Source: Atkinsonella hypoxylon (lineage: Eukaryota; Ascomycota; Sordariomycetes; Hypocreales; Clavicipitaceae). Taken from it: a stretch of 64,000 nt of DNA. The notes below the pieces were generated by a model. It did no database searches, was not told the DNA's origin, and saw only the letters and a list, made by a program, of their open reading frames with translations. The stretch lies in assembly GCA_000729835.1 (NCBI GenBank), contig JFHB01000091.1:50223-114222 (forward strand), given 5' to 3'. Shown here one piece after another: positions 1 through 10,043 of the stretch. Within the stretch, counting starts at the first letter, position 1. Each line of letters opens with the position of its first letter. Position numbers and translations under genes: made by a program.

Positions 1-414
1 TCAGTCGCACGATCGGCGAGAAGCAAGAAAAGGGCTTACGCCTCGGATGAGCATTGAGGGCCGAGACCGAGACCAATCAGCATCGCCTGCATCCCTAGGG
101 TACAAACCCACTGTACTCACTGTAGTTGCTGTAGGCGAGCCGACGTCGTCATCGTCATCATCGTCATCATCGTCATCATCGTCATCATCGTCATCATCTA
201 CAGGCAGCACCTGAGCGTATGTAAGCACCAGACCTAACTTGATGAAACATCCAGCACTCGGCACCAGGTAAAGACTTGAATCCTATTCTCTTTTCTGAGA
301 ATAAGAGCCCTGTACACTCCATCACCCGAAACTTCCACGGCCACGACCAAACCTACAAAACAGGATACCACTTCAAACTACGGGGAACAAGGCACGCCTC
401 CATACAGTCTCATC
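1..414. other. Window edge / upstream region of the 66-residue gene
   Basis: No supported gene. The stretch holds a trinucleotide-based tandem repeat (141-199) and the presumed promoter and leader of the small gene starting at 415. A minus-strand open frame through the repeat has no ATG and would encode a run of Asp, so it is not called. Confidence 0.6.
141..199. repeat. GTCATCATC minisatellite
   Basis: About five tandem copies of the 9-mer GTCATCATC follow a shorter GTC/ATC start. The period is three, so it reads as poly-Asp on the minus strand. Seen directly. Confidence 0.9.
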
Positions 415-722
415 ATGGATTCCAAGGACCAGAACAAGAAGGGTAATGACGTAAGTTTCCGTCTTCGTCGTCAAAATATTTCCCGCATCTTTTCCACAGA
501 TGTAGATAGCAAGGGGTATTTATTGAAAGGATTCCTACTAATACAGCGGTGTAATAGGGCGAGAAAGGTTTCTCGATTCAGCCGATTAAAAATAGTGCAA
601 ACATCGATCCCAAGTTCGCAGCGCATCAGGCCCATCCTGGCCCAGCCTTGACCCAAAACATGCCTGCTCAGGAGGGTAGCAAAGAAGATCGCCAGGCGAG
701 AATGGAAGAGTTGAACAAATGA
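415..722 (+). CDS. Small conserved-looking fungal protein, 66 aa, one intron
   Basis: Exon 1 is 415-450 (MDSKDQNKKGND) and ends in front of a GTAAGT donor. Intron 451-557 has a TACTAAT-like branch site and a TAG acceptor. Exon 2, 558-722, continues in frame as GEKGFSIQPIKNS and ends in RQARMEELNK. The product is hydrophilic and rich in Gln, Asn, Lys and Ala, with no signal peptide, membrane segment or recognised domain, and is probably intrinsically disordered. The clean donor, branch, acceptor and frame make it a real gene although neither exon stands out alone. The central segment (NIDPKFAAHQAHPGPA) resembles small uncharacterised proteins of other ascomycetes as far as I recall; that recollection is unverified and I assign no function. 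The leader upstream of 415 is pyrimidine/C-rich, as is common for well expressed fungal genes. Confidence 0.72.
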
Positions 723-1156
723 ACAAGTGCGCTACAGACGCTGGCGAGGAGGATGAGCACTGACGATTGATAGGGATGAGATTGTGGGATTCATGTCTTC
801 AAAGTATGCACCTTTGTAATATAATTAAATCCGTTATTCGATGCCAGCCGGGTGAAACGATGCACTCGAACCTTGCTGATTCGGCATGCGGCCCAGACCT
901 GTGGCCCATGAAATGGTTGAATGCAAGTCACATCTATGATCAGAGACCGTGCTCCTGCACTCCCTCTCTTTATTTCATTCTTTCTCCGAGCGAAAGCGAC
1001 ATCAAACATATCAAAAGCACAGTACTCCATAGTCATGTCGTCTTTTCCCCGATTGTCTATGTTTATGCCTTATTATTGGGTACTCAGATACGGAGTGCAC
1101 TCCTACACCTGCCGTATGGAGTAGGTACGCGTGAATGCAGAGGTGCAGAGGAGCAG

Positions 1157-1197
1157 AGGAGGCGAGGAGGCGAGGAGGCGAGGAGGCGAGGAGGCGA
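1157..1197. repeat. AGGAGGCG minisatellite
   Basis: About five tandem copies of the 8-mer AGGAGGCG, preceded by degenerate GAGGAGCAGAGG. Seen directly. Confidence 0.9.
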
Positions 1198-1444
1198 CTG
1201 ATTATGCAGCAATGACGCCTGCTGTGACCAGTTCCTGGCAAGTTGACGTGGCTGTGCGGCGAAACTAACAGCGTCACTGGTGGCTGAGCGGCCGACGCTG
1301 GCACTCAGCTAAGCCTCGACAGTTTCATCCGACCCCGAACCATAATAAACGGCCATACAGTGAGGTCGGATTAAATTGTCACCGTGTTGCCTGACCATCG
1401 ACTGCCGGGTCTGGTCGACTCGTAATTACCAGCCTTCCGCCGCC

Positions 1445-1485
1445 AGAACACACCAGCACACACCAGCACACGCCAGCACACGCAC
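1445..1485. repeat. CAGCACACAC-type minisatellite
   Basis: Three to four imperfect 10-bp units of the form CACACCAGCA lie about 400 bp upstream of the WASP start codon. Confidence 0.85.
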
Positions 1486-1865
1486 TCTTGGACTCTCTGA
1501 CCGACCTCTTTCTCTCTGCTCGTGAGATCAATTCTTTTCCGACTAGGGAAGAATTGCTCGCCTCTGAGCGTCGCTGCGTTCCACCGCCCTGAGACAAGCA
1601 CCCTGTAGCTGTCTTGAACAGCCGCTCCAGACGTCACCGGAAGAAACGGCTGCCTTTCCAAGGCGCCAAGCTGCCCAGCAAGTTTCGTTGCTACAACTGA
1701 CGGCGGCCGCAAATAAGGAGAACGGGCCATGCCTAAGTGTCATTCAAACGACTGCTGCTCAGATACCCAATCAACACACGCCTCACGTCTTGGGCCACAG
1801 TGAGACGCAAAACTTCATCTATCTCAGGCCTTGCCCGCCGACAAGCCCCTACCCGCGCACACACG

Positions 1866-3952
1866 ATGCCGTCAATCCTGAACGACGACGACAAGGACAC
1901 CGTCAAGCGGTTCGTCCCCAAGCAGTCCAACAAGATCCAGGCGGTTGCCGTGGCTAGACTATATGTCGCATACCCAAACAGATCGAAGTGGACATACACT
2001 GGCCTACAAGGTGCCATCGTCTTGGCCAATGACCTGATCGGCAACACTTACTGGCTTAAAATGGTGGATATATCGGTATGTTCTCACAAAAGCATCCATC
2101 CGGCAGGGCGAACACTCCACGAACAAACGTAAATATCCTCGTATCCCAAGCTGCTAATTTCGTCTTGTCTTGTTTCTAGCCGTCCAACCGCGGCGTCATT
2201 TGGGACCAGGAGATATTCGACACATGGCGCTATAGCCAAGACCGCACCTTCTTTCATACCTTTGAGCTGGAGGAGTGCTTAGCAGGCCTGAGCTTTGTGG
2301 ATGAAAAGGAAGCCAAGCAGTTCAAGAAGAAGATGGATGAACGGGAAAAGAATGCGAGCCGAGCCACCAAGTCAACACCATTTGGAGGAGGTTCCCAACC
2401 AGTTCAGAAGCACAGCATCTTGGGCGGACTCTTCGGTCACCGACACTCTTCTGCCCCGTCGCCTTCGTTCCACCATTCGCCGAATTCTTCGCAGACTTTC
2501 AATGGAGGGGTTAGCCCTTCGCAGTTCCCATTACTGGATGCCTTTGATCCCTTGTGGAGAGAACATTTTGGCCAAGACCTCACAACCAGGGGCCTTACCG
2601 ATGATTTCATCAAGGATAACCAAGAGTTTATCGTCGATTTTCTGCGAGAAGAGCAGAACAAGGTAAACCATCCGTCACCAGCGCCGTCGACGCCAGCACC
2701 GCCTACGAATGGAGGAGACCATAAGTCCGGCCGGGCACCGCCGCCGCCTCCACCATCGTCAACCGCGTCCTCAACGAGACGGGGAGCACCTCCTCCTCCA
2801 CCGGCACCAAGACGGTCCGGAAAAGGTGATGGCACAGCAAAGGAAGATAGTTCTCCACCGCCAACTTCTCCTCCTCGGCTCAAGTTCAACGCTCCCCCTC
2901 CTTTGCCAGATGCGGGCAAGTTTGCTCACTTAGAGCAGCCCAAGCGGAAGTCAGCGACAACACCAGCGACATCAGCGGTATCCGTATCGCATCCTGGCCC
3001 TCCACCGCCTCCTCGCCCGGGAAAGACACCTATTGAGCCGGAGAATTCGACACACAAGTTCAGCGTTCCCCCTGCTTTCAACAGCCAGCGTCTTCCTCCT
3101 CCGACACCGAACCGTGGTCCTGTGCCTCCTCCTCCTCCGCCCCCTCGAGCCAACGATTCTCATTCAGCGACTCCCGCTCCTCCTCCGCCCTTGCCTCCCA
3201 AGGTACCGGTTGCGAATGCTCCTCCGCCTATCCCACCGGCCAGCTCACGGCCCGTGCCGCCACTTCCCTCAGCAGGCAATCTTCCACCACCACCACCTCC
3301 TCCATTACCATCTTCCAATGCTCCTGTTCCTCCTCCTCCAATGCCGTCTGGAAACGCCGCCGTTCCACCACCGCCGCCTCCATTACCATCTTCCAATGCG
3401 CCGCCGCCGCCGCCTTCAATGCCCTCTGGAAGCGTTACCGCTCCTCCGCCGCCTCCTCCTCCACCACCGCCCATGCCATCCTTAAGTGGTCCACCACCAC
3501 CTCCTCCTCCTCCAATGCCTTCTGGAAGTGCCGCCGCTCCTCCGCCGCCGCCCCTTCCGCCGAACCGTGACTCAGGCTACTCATCAGGTGTTCCCGCCGC
3601 AGCTATACCTGCAGCGGACAAGAGCCGAACCGCCATGCTGGGAGACATTCAAAAGGCAGGAGGCATCGCGTCCCTCAAGAAAGTCGACAGGTCGCAAATC
3701 AAGGATCGCAGCGCCCCCCAAGTCGGAGGCGCGTCTGATTCTAGAGCCGCTGGTCCACCGGCCGGAGCCGTTCCTGCAGGCGGCGGTGGTGGCATGGCTG
3801 ATGCTTTGGCTGCTGCGCTTAAGAAGAGAAAAGACAAAGTGAGCAAGAGTGGTAAGTGCTTTTTATATATATCTGTGATAGCTTGGTACTTAGATGGCGT
3901 GGCTAATCATGTCCTTGTAGACGACGAAGGCGAAGACGATGACTGGGACTAG
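1866..3952 (+). CDS. LAS17: WASP/Las17 actin nucleation-promoting factor, 637 aa
   Basis: Activates the Arp2/3 complex at cortical actin patches during endocytosis and polar growth (family knowledge). Exons are 1866-2075, 2180-3851 and 3921-3952; introns are GTATGT..CTAG and GTAAGT..GTAG with continuous frames. The N-terminal WH1/EVH1 domain (about residues 15-125) reads [18 protein letters not shown], then [11 protein letters not shown] and [20 protein letters not shown] short conserved helix-rich segment ([12 protein letters not shown]) follows, with no obvious CRIB/GBD, as expected for fungal Las17. The middle is a very long proline-rich region with repeated [12 protein letters not shown] modules. 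The C-terminus has a WH2 motif ([17 protein letters not shown]), a basic/central segment ([14 protein letters not shown]) and an acidic tail ending [10 protein letters not shown]; the last tryptophan is the classical Arp2/3 contact. The final 32 coding bases are a separate exon that completes the acidic tail. Identification is very secure. Confidence 0.96.
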
Positions 3953-4893
3953 AGCTCCTTTGGAAATCATCGTATGAGACAGTCCATACGATAAAGCATG
4001 GATCGTATTGTTGTCGTACATCTTCAAATGTCTGTGATTACGTCGACAGGGTTACGCAAGATTTACATGTAGGCCGTGATGGGAGATGCTTGACGAAAGA
4101 CAGTCGGTCTTGTCAAGCGTGAAATAGGACACGGCGTCAAATCGCATTGCCGCTCTATGGGAAGAACAGTCCATGGACGCTATCGATAGCTTTGCTCCGC
4201 AAAAAGAGCAGAAACCTTTCTCTAATCACGATATGATCCAAAGGTGGGCATGTCTATTCGTTACACAAAAGCAAGTCACCATAAAAGCAAAAGATGAGTG
4301 AATAGAATCAGCATTTTCATGCCATGACGCAGAATTTCTCAAACTCGTAGAGTAAGACTGTAAGGAGAACAACAAAAGATGGGGGTTTGTGCTTGACAGA
4401 AAAAAAAAACCTCGTCCAAGGCAAAACATGACTGATGGGACGCGCCGTGACGTCTCTCCCACCACGGCGGTCCCCAAACCTCCTCCACTTCTACTGGAAG
4501 AAACTGTCGCGGGACCCGAGGAGAAAGGCCCATGAGACTAAAGTCGGTACCTCCATGTGCTAATTCCAGGGGTTTGAGAGAGAAGACAGTGAATAGACGT
4601 GTTATGTGCGTGCAGACCACGGAAATGACGACCATCCCCGTCGTACACAATGTGGGGCTGTGCAAAGACAGCGGGAAAGGGGGGAAAGGGGGGAAAGGGG
4701 GGGTTTACGCCGAGAAGGATGAAAAGGCACAAATGTGGCCAGCCTTGTTTTCTCTTTCCCGTTGTTGTTTCTCCTACAAAGCCAGGGTAGTGGTCGATAG
4801 GGAAGCCAAATACCAGACCCCTTACCCTGGCGATATATCCTTGGCCTATAGGCAGAGCGTCGAATGGCGGCAAGGACGAAAGCGACAGAAGGT
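3953..4893. other. Convergent intergenic region
   Basis: Lies between the 3' ends of WASP (plus) and eIF1A (minus). No supported gene. It has a short A-tract near 4400 and a GGGAAAG array at 4671-4701. Confidence 0.6.
4671..4701. repeat. GGGAAAG tandem repeat
   Basis: Three GGGGAAA/GGGAAAG units end in a G-run, about 200 bp beyond the eIF1A stop codon. The spaced G-runs could form a G-quadruplex; that is inferred. Confidence 0.85.
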
Positions 4894-5770
4894 TTAAATG
4901 TCGTCGATATCGACCTCCTTCTTCTTGTCGTCCTCGCCAGAGTCCTCGTCCGAGTCGGCGTCGCCGAATTCAAAGTAGGCCTCGCCGTCTTCGCCTTGGC
5001 CAAAGGTATCTGTCTCGTTGATCTTGGCGTGCTCGGGCAGCTCTCCGTACGACTTCAAAGCGCGGGCCTCGTCGGCGGTATATTTCAGGATAACATCGCC
5101 CTTGTTGTCTTGGAAGTCGCGAAGAGATAGGAGAATGATGTCTCCCTGGTTGATCCAGACCTTCTTCCGCATCTTGCCACGGATCTGCCATGGTGTAATT
5201 TAGCAAATGGACCCCAAGGAAAAAAAATGAAAAGATAGCTGTGGACACATGTTTGTTTTGTGTGTCTAGGAACGTATGGCTCAAGGAAAAAGGTCCTCAA
5301 GTACGCCGGGCCTTGATTGACGTGAAGGCGGAGTTCCGCCCACCGAGAGGTAGGCAGTGTAAGTGATTCGTATGGTCACGAGGCATAGTCATGAAATACT
5401 TGATGAAAGGGAAGCTATCACGTACATTGGCTAGACGCTTGCTGCCATCGAAGCAAAGGGCCTCGAGACGTCCGTTTCCGAGCATCTTGATGACCTGAGC
5501 ATACTCCTGGCCGTCTTCCTTGAAGGTCAACTCACGACGCTGGTCGTCGTTCTCCTTGGTACCTCGTCTGCGGTTCTTGCCGCCCTATTGTTTTTACATG
5601 TCTCTTAGCAAATGTTGCTTCTATTCAGCATGATTCCTGGTCTAGCCCGTTGAGGTGCCCAGAGCACGAGGGGCATCGAGACAGTGTGCGCGCGCCATAG
5701 CGGGGGCGGGGCAACATGGGCAGAGATGCCGTCTTGCGGGACGACGTACCTTTCCCTTGTTCTTAGGCAT
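4894..5770 (-). CDS. TIF11: Translation initiation factor eIF1A, 156 aa, three exons
   Basis: Binds the ribosomal A site in the 43S pre-initiation complex and supports scanning and start-codon selection. Exons on the minus strand are 5770-5750 (MPKNKGK), 5584-5426 and 5184-4894; introns are GTACGT..ATAG and GTACGT..GCAG. Diagnostic segments are [45 protein letters not shown], then [20 protein letters not shown] and [20 protein letters not shown]. The OB-fold is followed by an acidic C-terminal tail ending EVDIDDI, as in all eukaryotic eIF1A. Length fits the family (about 145-155). The tiny first exon and the first intron directly after codon 7 are consistent with a highly expressed fungal translation gene. 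The identification is secure; only exon edges rest on consensus. Confidence 0.96.
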
Positions 5771-6640
5771 GTTTTGCTTTTGGTAGCGAAGAGGCGCTTG
5801 GTTCGTGTCGTGCTGTGTTTTGCGCGCAAGGGACGGGATCTGGGTGGAGGGAGAAAGATTCCTTGCTCGGGCGAGGTTTTGGAGTGGAGGGGTGGTCGTG
5901 GCGGAAGCGAAGAAACGGCAGCACTGGCCTGGGTAAAGTTTTACAGTATGTTAGGAGCCTCACTCGGTGGGTGCTGCGGGGGGGGGAAGGCGGGCCTTTG
6001 CAACCTCGAGCGCTTGTCGTGTCTCATGTGCAGCGAGTAATTAAGCGGTACCAAGGCACGGAGTACGCACGCCACTCGAGTGATATTGGATCACATTTTA
6101 ACTACCTTTCTTGACTCTTCTTCCCTAGCCTTGGTCATGCAGCCAGATGTATCCGTTCTATGCTGGGTTTTCATGCGTGCATCACCTGCGATGACTCAAT
6201 TTGGGCAGTGAGTGTGTGATGGGCTGCCCGGAAAAAAAAAAAAAAAAAAATAGCACGCAAATGCGGGCCCACGCAGTCAAGCGAATAGCGCATCAGAACG
6301 CGCCAGCATGACGGTGTTTCAGTGAGGAAACATGATTGCGCATAGAATCCGCAGTGGACAGGAAGTACCTCTAGTAGCTGGTGGACCTCCCAGAGCGCTA
6401 AGACGTCTTGCCAAGTGCGCAACCACCACTTCCATCGAGCACGAGCAACCGCGAACAACCTGATCCAGCCAAATCAGGGACTTCCCTCAACATCCCAAAC
6501 CCTTCAAACAAAAGCTCCTCGGTCGAAGCTGCCGACACCGACCGCTTTCGTTCCAAGAGGCCATACTAGCCCTTCGTCGGCCCAGCTTTGTCTCCTTGCA
6601 AGAGAACAATGATTCGTGCAACAACCGCCCTGAACTTCAC
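5771..6640. other. Divergent promoter region between eIF1A and the 6641 gene
   Basis: No supported gene. It carries a 19-base A-run (6232-6250) and a GCACGGAGTACGC motif near 6056 that belongs to the TACGGAGTA-like set found elsewhere in the window. Confidence 0.55.
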
Positions 6641-7360
6641 ATGGCAGTAACCAGAGCCCTATGCCGGCGACCTCTGGTCCCGTGTTGGAAGCCATACAGC
6701 GTGTTTGCCAGGACCGTTCCCGCCCCTCCACGGCCTCATGCGGACACAGCCGCAAAACCGCCGAGCAGTAAACCCAAGCGAAGCCACCCCCAAACCGTGA
6801 AGCGACTCATCCCGAAAGAGGCCAAGTCGTTCATGAACGCGGATGGCAAGCTCCTGACGACCCGCGAAAGCCGCGATTTCTTCCTCAAACACGATCTGGA
6901 ACCTGATAATGGGCGGATGACGCGATTCTCATCGAGCCCAGAGATGTCCCGCCTCGCGTCAGACTTCAATGCCATTTTCGCCTACAGCCCGAAACATGTT
7001 ATTCATCCGTTTGACCTCCGCTTCTTCGAGCCTCGCGGCCACCCGATGGCCTCCATGAAGCGAGCCCAGTACGCGCGGAAAATACAAGAACAGCCGTTGT
7101 GGATTATCATGACGGGGGTGGGCGGCGTGTCGAACGTGGTGCGGAAGCTTACGCAGAGACGACTGACTCGGTCTGTTTACGAGGCTTTGGGAAAAGTTGG
7201 CGATCAGAAATCGACTGGCGACCACAGGGCTGACAATATTCGGGGAACCTTGTGGATTACACTGTATGACCTTACCAAGGCTGCTAGACAGCCACCAGAG
7301 CGGTTCGGGCGAGTGGTTGCCCACGCTTTGGCGAGCTACTGTAGTCGTCAGCGGAGCTGA
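6641..7360 (+). CDS. Hypothetical protein, probably mitochondrial, 239 aa
   Basis: Single-exon frame. I chose the first ATG (6641) because the frame upstream opens only from a TTG. The N-terminus (MAVTRALCRRPLVPCWKPYS) is rich in Arg, Ala and hydrophobic residues and poor in acidic ones, which looks like a mitochondrial presequence. A basic proline-rich linker and a conserved-looking core follow (FSSSPEMSRLASDFNAIFAY, then PFDLRFFEPRGHPM and QPLWIIMTGVGGVSNVVRKL). The Met/Gly/Val stretch around residue 165 could be a short membrane-associated or buried segment, but no clear transmembrane helix is present. No family recognised. It is convergent with the fusion gene at 7726-10043. Confidence is high that it is coding and low for any role. 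Confidence 0.75.
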   Translation: MAVTRALCRRPLVPCWKPYSVFARTVPAPPRPHADTAAKPPSSKPKRSHPQTVKRLIPKEAKSFMNADGKLLTTRESRDFFLKHDLEPDNGRMTRFSSSPEMSRLASDFNAIFAYSPKHVIHPFDLRFFEPRGHPMASMKRAQYARKIQEQPLWIIMTGVGGVSNVVRKLTQRRLTRSVYEALGKVGDQKSTGDHRADNIRGTLWITLYDLTKAARQPPERFGRVVAHALASYCSRQRS

Positions 7361-7725
7361 AGTTTCAATTGCTGGTTTCGTTTCTTCTTCAGTTTTGCGG
7401 CACGTGATTTGCAGAAGCATGATACACTCCATTGGGATTGTCGAGTCTGTCGAGCGCATCGAATGACTCGTTAAGGAGTGCCAATGTACAGATGGATTGT
7501 ATATTAGCATGATGCCCGAGATTGCCAGATGAGGTAGTAAAGCTCTGCTTTGATGCTATTGGATATGTGATTCTAGACACACCGTGCAACTCGATATTCT
7601 CCCACAAGAAGCAAATGATAGTAAAGGATTCAAGGCCTCCTTTATGAGTTAGGCCAAGTCGCTGTCATGAAGTGCTTCACCACATTATCGGCCATGCTAG
7701 AATTCGGACATCAGAACACTTATTT
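7361..7725. other. Convergent 3' region
   Basis: 365 bp between two convergent stop codons; no repeat or gene seen. Confidence 0.5.
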
Positions 7726-10043
7726 CTAAGCACAAAACCTCTGTGTAATCATTGTCAAACCCTTTGTGATGCGTTCTATAGAGGCCACTTCTACCCATTC
7801 TTCTCTGCCATCCAAGCCATCGCCCTTGGGACCCCAGAGAAGAACCGGAATGCCTTTGTTGGCCAACAATGCACAGGCGGTCCAAAAGGGAGCTTGTTTA
7901 AACTGCACGTCCCTTTGTAGAGCCTCACGGGCAACGTCACCGACCAGCGCAGCGAACGGATGGTCAAGCTCTATTCTGAAAGCCGGTCGCTCAAAAGTAA
8001 CTCGCAGCTCGTAACTGAAGTCTTTGACGCTCTTGGTGAGATGATCAAGCATGATTTTAAACTCATGACTCACGGAGTCGACGGTTTCTCCTTCAGCGGT
8101 TCGGCGTTCGACAACCACTTTGCAAAGAGAGGGATACGATGATTCTTCCTCACCGCCCTTGATGATGGATGCATGGACGCTTGGGACCAAAAGAGGATCG
8201 TCCCAGCCACTGGACAGGTCCTGCGAATACTTGTCCAGTGCAACCAAGAAGTACCCAGCCCTGGTGATGGCATCTATGCCGGCAGCAGGCATGGATCCGT
8301 GAGCAGCACGTCCGTGAATATCCACTTCGAGCCAGACGAAGCCCTTGTGTGCATGGATAATCTCCTCCCCTGTAGGTCCGCTGACCATGGCGCCATCGGC
8401 CCGCCAGCCAGCTTCGAGGACTTGTTCGGTGCCAATGCTCGTGGCTTCTTCGTCCGCCACACCAGTGAAAATCACATCGCCACATAGTTTTTCTTTCTTG
8501 GCCGTGGCCAATGTTGACAGGGCGGCCGCGACGCCGCATTTCATATCGTCAGCGCCTCGACCGTACAATTTGCCGCCTCGAATTTGTCCACTGAGGGGAT
8601 CACCATCGTATCCAAGAGTAGTGACGGTGTCAATATGCCCGTTGAACATGATGCTCTTTCCTCCTCCAGTGCCTCGAACAACACCAACGACAGATGGTCG
8701 TCCCTTGGTAGGCTCGATCCAGTGAGTTTCTATATCGCGATGCTCGAGCCATGACCCAATATAACGGGCGATTTCTGTTTCTCCCGGCCCAGGTACTGAG
8801 CCGAGAGACGGATTTGACGAGTCAATACGGACTAGGACTTGGGCTAAGGCTACTGGGTCATCCATTGATACATCCATGGGGACGCGGTATTCTCTTGCGC
8901 CCTCAGTGCATAGCAGAACCACTACAGAATTCGAGCCCAGATGTAGCCTTTCCTTGTCGGCTGATGTAAGGCTTCTGAGAGCTGCTAGTGGTGACGCGCC
9001 GCAAGGACCGGCTGACACGTCTTGCTGCTGGAGATATTGGCATGCCTCATGAGCTTCGTAATCCGACACTGTTAAGCTGGCGTCCACCCCAGACTTAAGG
9101 AGCGGCCATGCGGTTGGCGACACAGTGGCACAGTCTAGCCCAGCCATGATAGTTGAGTATGTTTGGACAGAAGTTGGTTCACTTGCTTGTAAACTCCTGT
9201 ACAAACATGCTGCTGTATCTGGCTCCACGGTCATGACAGAAGTTTGGCTACTAGGCCTTTTGTAATGAGACACGACTGCTTGAGCAAAAGAACCTACACC
9301 AACAGGTGTGATGACCAGATCTGGTTGGCCTCCATCAAGTTGGACATCGATTTCTCGGAGCATGGTCATGTAACCTTGGACAATCCACTGCATTTGTGGC
9401 GAGTTGGCATCAGTTTCTATAGCACGGAAGAGTAGAATCATAAACCCACATTTGGAATTTCTGTATAGCCATGGAATGAGTAGTCCTGTATGAGAAGGCC
9501 GCCGTGAATCATGGCAGCTTCTCGAGCCGTGCTGATCGCTGCGTCGTATGATTCAACATTTACAACGACCTTGGCGCCCTCTTCTTCTATGCTTCTGATG
9601 GTTGAGGCATGCATGCATGAGGGGACATGGATCTCGGTTGGCACCGACAGCAGAGATCCCATGCGCGCCACGGCTCTGCCATGGTTGCCCTCTGTAGCTG
9701 CATACAGAGGAATAGGACTTGATGTTAGTGCTTTCTTGACAGTTTCCAAATCTGCATCAAGAGGAAGGCTGAGCTTCTGTACCAAAGCGCAGAAGGTGCC
9801 CCACGAAGCGCCTAAGATCTTGAAAGATGGCAAACCGAACCTCGCGCTCTCATCCTTTAGGAACACCTTCTTGACACCGATGGCCTCGGCGACGTCTCGT
9901 AGAGGCACAAGCCGGGTGGGCCTGTCTGAGAACTGACCGTGGAACCTGTCGATGACTTTGGCACTCTCTGCGGACAGAGAACTGCCTGCATTCCATGAGG
10001 CAGCTTCGGGGTTGAAATGGACAACTCTTCGCATCGAAGCCAT
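7726..10043 (-). CDS. Diaminopropionate ammonia-lyase / M20 peptidase-deacetylase fusion, 751 aa
   Basis: Two enzymes in one reading frame. Exon 1 is 10043-9450 and exon 2 is 9387-7726. The 62-bp intron (GTGGGT..GCAG) joins GYTEIPN to WIVQGY, exactly restoring the ammonia-lyase sequence, so the two open frames are one gene. Residues 1-about 385 are a fold-type II PLP enzyme like E. coli YgeX: KDESARFGLPSFKILGASW with predicted Schiff-base Lys75, EGNHGRAVARMG, QDYSFHGYTEIP and the phosphate loop PVGVGSFAQ. Residues about 390-751 are an M20 metallopeptidase like YgeY/ArgE: GHIDTV (His449), GRGADDMK (Asp479), ADEEA (Glu511, Glu512) and GRAAHGS. Expected roles are release of ammonia and pyruvate from 2,3-diaminopropionate, and amide hydrolysis. 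Oddities: the usual EPT is GPT (residue 535) and the C-terminal His ligand position is Asp724, so the M20 half may be altered or inactive. An upstream in-frame ATG at 10184 would add 47 mostly basic residues (a possible presequence). Confidence 0.85.

Larger units (their letters stand above)
723..1865. other. Intergenic, WASP promoter
   Basis: No supported gene in 1.1 kb. It contains two short minisatellites (1157-1197 and 1445-1485), TACGGAGT-type motifs near 1088 and a CT-rich leader directly before the WASP start. Open frames here lack ATG starts or overlap the repeats. Confidence 0.6.

Noticed and set aside
1..264. Minus-strand open frame with a long poly-Asp stretch
   Set aside because: It begins at GTG, has no ATG or splice support, and is created by the GTCATCATC repeat.
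2437..3474. Long minus-strand open frames opposite WASP
   Set aside because: They encode Gly-rich repeats that are the complement of the proline codons; shadows of the real gene.
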